Notes under the pieces: generated by a model | Database searches by the model: none | What the model was told of the DNA's origin: nothing | The model's input: only the letters and a program-made list of their open reading frames with translations | NCBI GenBank assembly: GCA_012965485.1 | Contig: DTSF01000261.1 | Location: 1-5,789, forward strand | Source of the DNA: Dehalococcoidia bacterium | GTDB lineage: Bacteria; Chloroflexota; Dehalococcoidia; SAR202; UBA826 | DNA: 5,789 nt | Direction of reading: 5' to 3' | Part shown: positions 5,148 through 5,789 of the stretch, one piece after another | Position numbering within the stretch: position 1 is the stretch's first letter | Layout of the letters: every line of letters starts with the position of its first letter | Program-made: the position numbers and the translations under genes

Positions 5148-5789
5148 TTAAGTTACTTCTAAAGTAGGGTTTCGTAGTGGCCCTGCGTACTGAGTTTGGT
5201 CCAGTTCTATGAAGTCTTTTTGATAAACTTGGATTCTGTAAGATTCAAAATCAGGTATGTATAACCTGAAGTCATCGTCTATCCTTACCGACCGCGGTCT
5301 TCTCAGATATTTTTCTGACTCAAGCTTTCCCATTTCTCTTAATCGGTTTGGAACAGCGTTGGTCAACATATAATTGCGAGCCACCTTGGATAAGGTGGCA
5401 TCACCATAAAAACTCCATATATATTGGCCTTCTGAATTGTACATAAGAACCCTGTTATTACCCCAATCAGCCACATAAAAGTCCCCGTGTTTGTCTACAG
5501 TAATACCGGTTGGTCTATTGAATTGTCCGTTGCCACTCCCAAATTCACCCACAACGTTTTTGAGTTCGCCATCTGGAGAAAAAATTTGTACCCTGTGATT
5601 ACCCCAATCAGAAATATATATGTCCCCACTTTCATCACAATCCACCCCCCATGGGAGATTAAATTGACCTGGTTCTGAGCCGTAAGAACCAAAAGAATCT
5701 ATGTGTTCACCATCTTTTGTGTATCTCTGGATCCGATTATTTTTTGAGTCACATACTACAAAATGTTCGTTACTATCCAGTGCGAATCC
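5148..5789 (-). CDS. NHL-repeat beta-propeller protein, C-terminal part (N-terminus outside window)
   Basis: The minus-strand frame is open from the window edge at 5789 to TAA at 5150-5148, giving 213 residues. The GTG at 5645 is an internal Val codon, not a start. Four NHL blades are visible: 1-46 (incomplete), 47-93, 94-165 and 166-192. Each has the pattern G-hydrophobic-D...G-[DE]-[IF]-Y-[IV]-[AS]-D-W-G-N-x-R-[VI]-Q-hydrophobic-[FY] followed by a glycine-rich G.GNGQFNRP turn. The third blade carries a long charged insertion (about 130-163) where the GQFN turn should be, and the fourth has lost the WGN residues (PDFESYRIQVY). NHL propellers are usually binding or scaffold domains, sometimes secreted or joined to enzymes. 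The N-terminal region that would show a signal peptide or partner domain is not in the window. No ligand can be inferred. The YbaK-domain gene follows on the same strand. Confidence 0.9.
   Translation of the reverse strand, partial: GFALDSNEHFVVCDSKNNRIQRYTKDGEHIDSFGSYGSEPGQFNLPWGVDCDESGDIYISDWGNHRVQIFSPDGELKNVVGEFGSGNGQFNRPTGITVDKHGDFYVADWGNNRVLMYNSEGQYIWSFYGDATLSKVARNYMLTNAVPNRLREMGKLESEKYLRRPRSVRIDDDFRLYIPDFESYRIQVYQKDFIELDQTQYAGPLRNPTLEVT
5449..5611 (-). repeat. in-frame direct repeat within the NHL gene
   Basis: Two 22-bp copies at 5449-5470 and 5590-5611 differ at one base and are spaced 141 bp apart, exactly 47 codons. They share the core attaccccaatcag and encode the D-W-G-N-x-R-V motif of consecutive NHL blades. 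They reflect duplication or strong constraint of propeller blades, not a mobile element. Confidence 0.8.

Noticed and set aside
5449..5611. The 22-bp direct repeats as an attachment site or CRISPR-like repeats
   Set aside because: They are in frame, 47 codons apart, and encode the same NHL blade motif, so protein repetition explains them.
5148..5645. A short 165-residue NHL protein starting at GTG 5645
   Set aside because: The frame continues without a stop to 5789 and encodes another NHL blade upstream; GTG 5645 is an internal Val in the WGVD strand.
1..5789. Defence system, CRISPR array, mobile element or prophage
   Set aside because: All six genes belong to housekeeping or general metabolic families. 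The only repeats are the NHL blade codons and short inverted repeats; there are no transposase, integrase, toxin-antitoxin or nuclease-helicase motifs.

Overview
The window is a compact, moderately AT-rich bacterial chromosome segment. It holds six protein genes with almost no space between them. I see no tRNA, rRNA, CRISPR array, insertion sequence or phage gene. The mix suggests a free-living, probably aquatic bacterium: a glutaminyl-tRNA synthetase, an Orn-type oligoribonuclease, an NHL-repeat protein, an MFS carrier and GTG/TTG start codons. A marine Chloroflexota (SAR202-like) lineage is my best guess. It rests on overall resemblance only, and I hold it with low confidence.

Layout from left to right. 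(1) The C-terminal half of an MFS transporter on the + strand, cut by the window edge (2-691). (2) A minus-strand three-gene cluster read right to left: oligoribonuclease orn (3955-3401), an aldo/keto reductase (3380-2433) and glnS (2384-702), with gaps of 20 and 48 bp. It meets the MFS gene tail to tail across 10 bp. (3) A short divergent intergenic region (3956-4021) containing a symmetric AT-rich inverted repeat that carries a -10-like box on each strand. (4) A plus-strand HCX5R tyrosine/dual-specificity phosphatase (4022-4621). Its start codon lies 9 bp after a perfect TATAAT, so its mRNA may be leaderless. (5) A minus-strand pair read right to left: the C-terminal 213 residues of an NHL-repeat protein (cut at 5789), then a YbaK/EbsC-domain protein (5116-4622) whose stop codon directly abuts the phosphatase stop codon.

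Functionally, the orn-akr-glnS cluster joins the last step of RNA decay (dinucleotide clearance), a redox enzyme of unknown substrate, and tRNA-Gln charging. The YbaK-domain protein may also act on aminoacyl-tRNA, but it has Asn where canonical YbaK has its key Lys, so its activity is uncertain. No new multi-gene system is evident. The points most worth a second look are the YbaK Lys-to-Asn change, the symmetric divergent promoter with a possible leaderless phosphatase mRNA, the non-ATG starts of akr and glnS, and the insertion in the NHL propeller.
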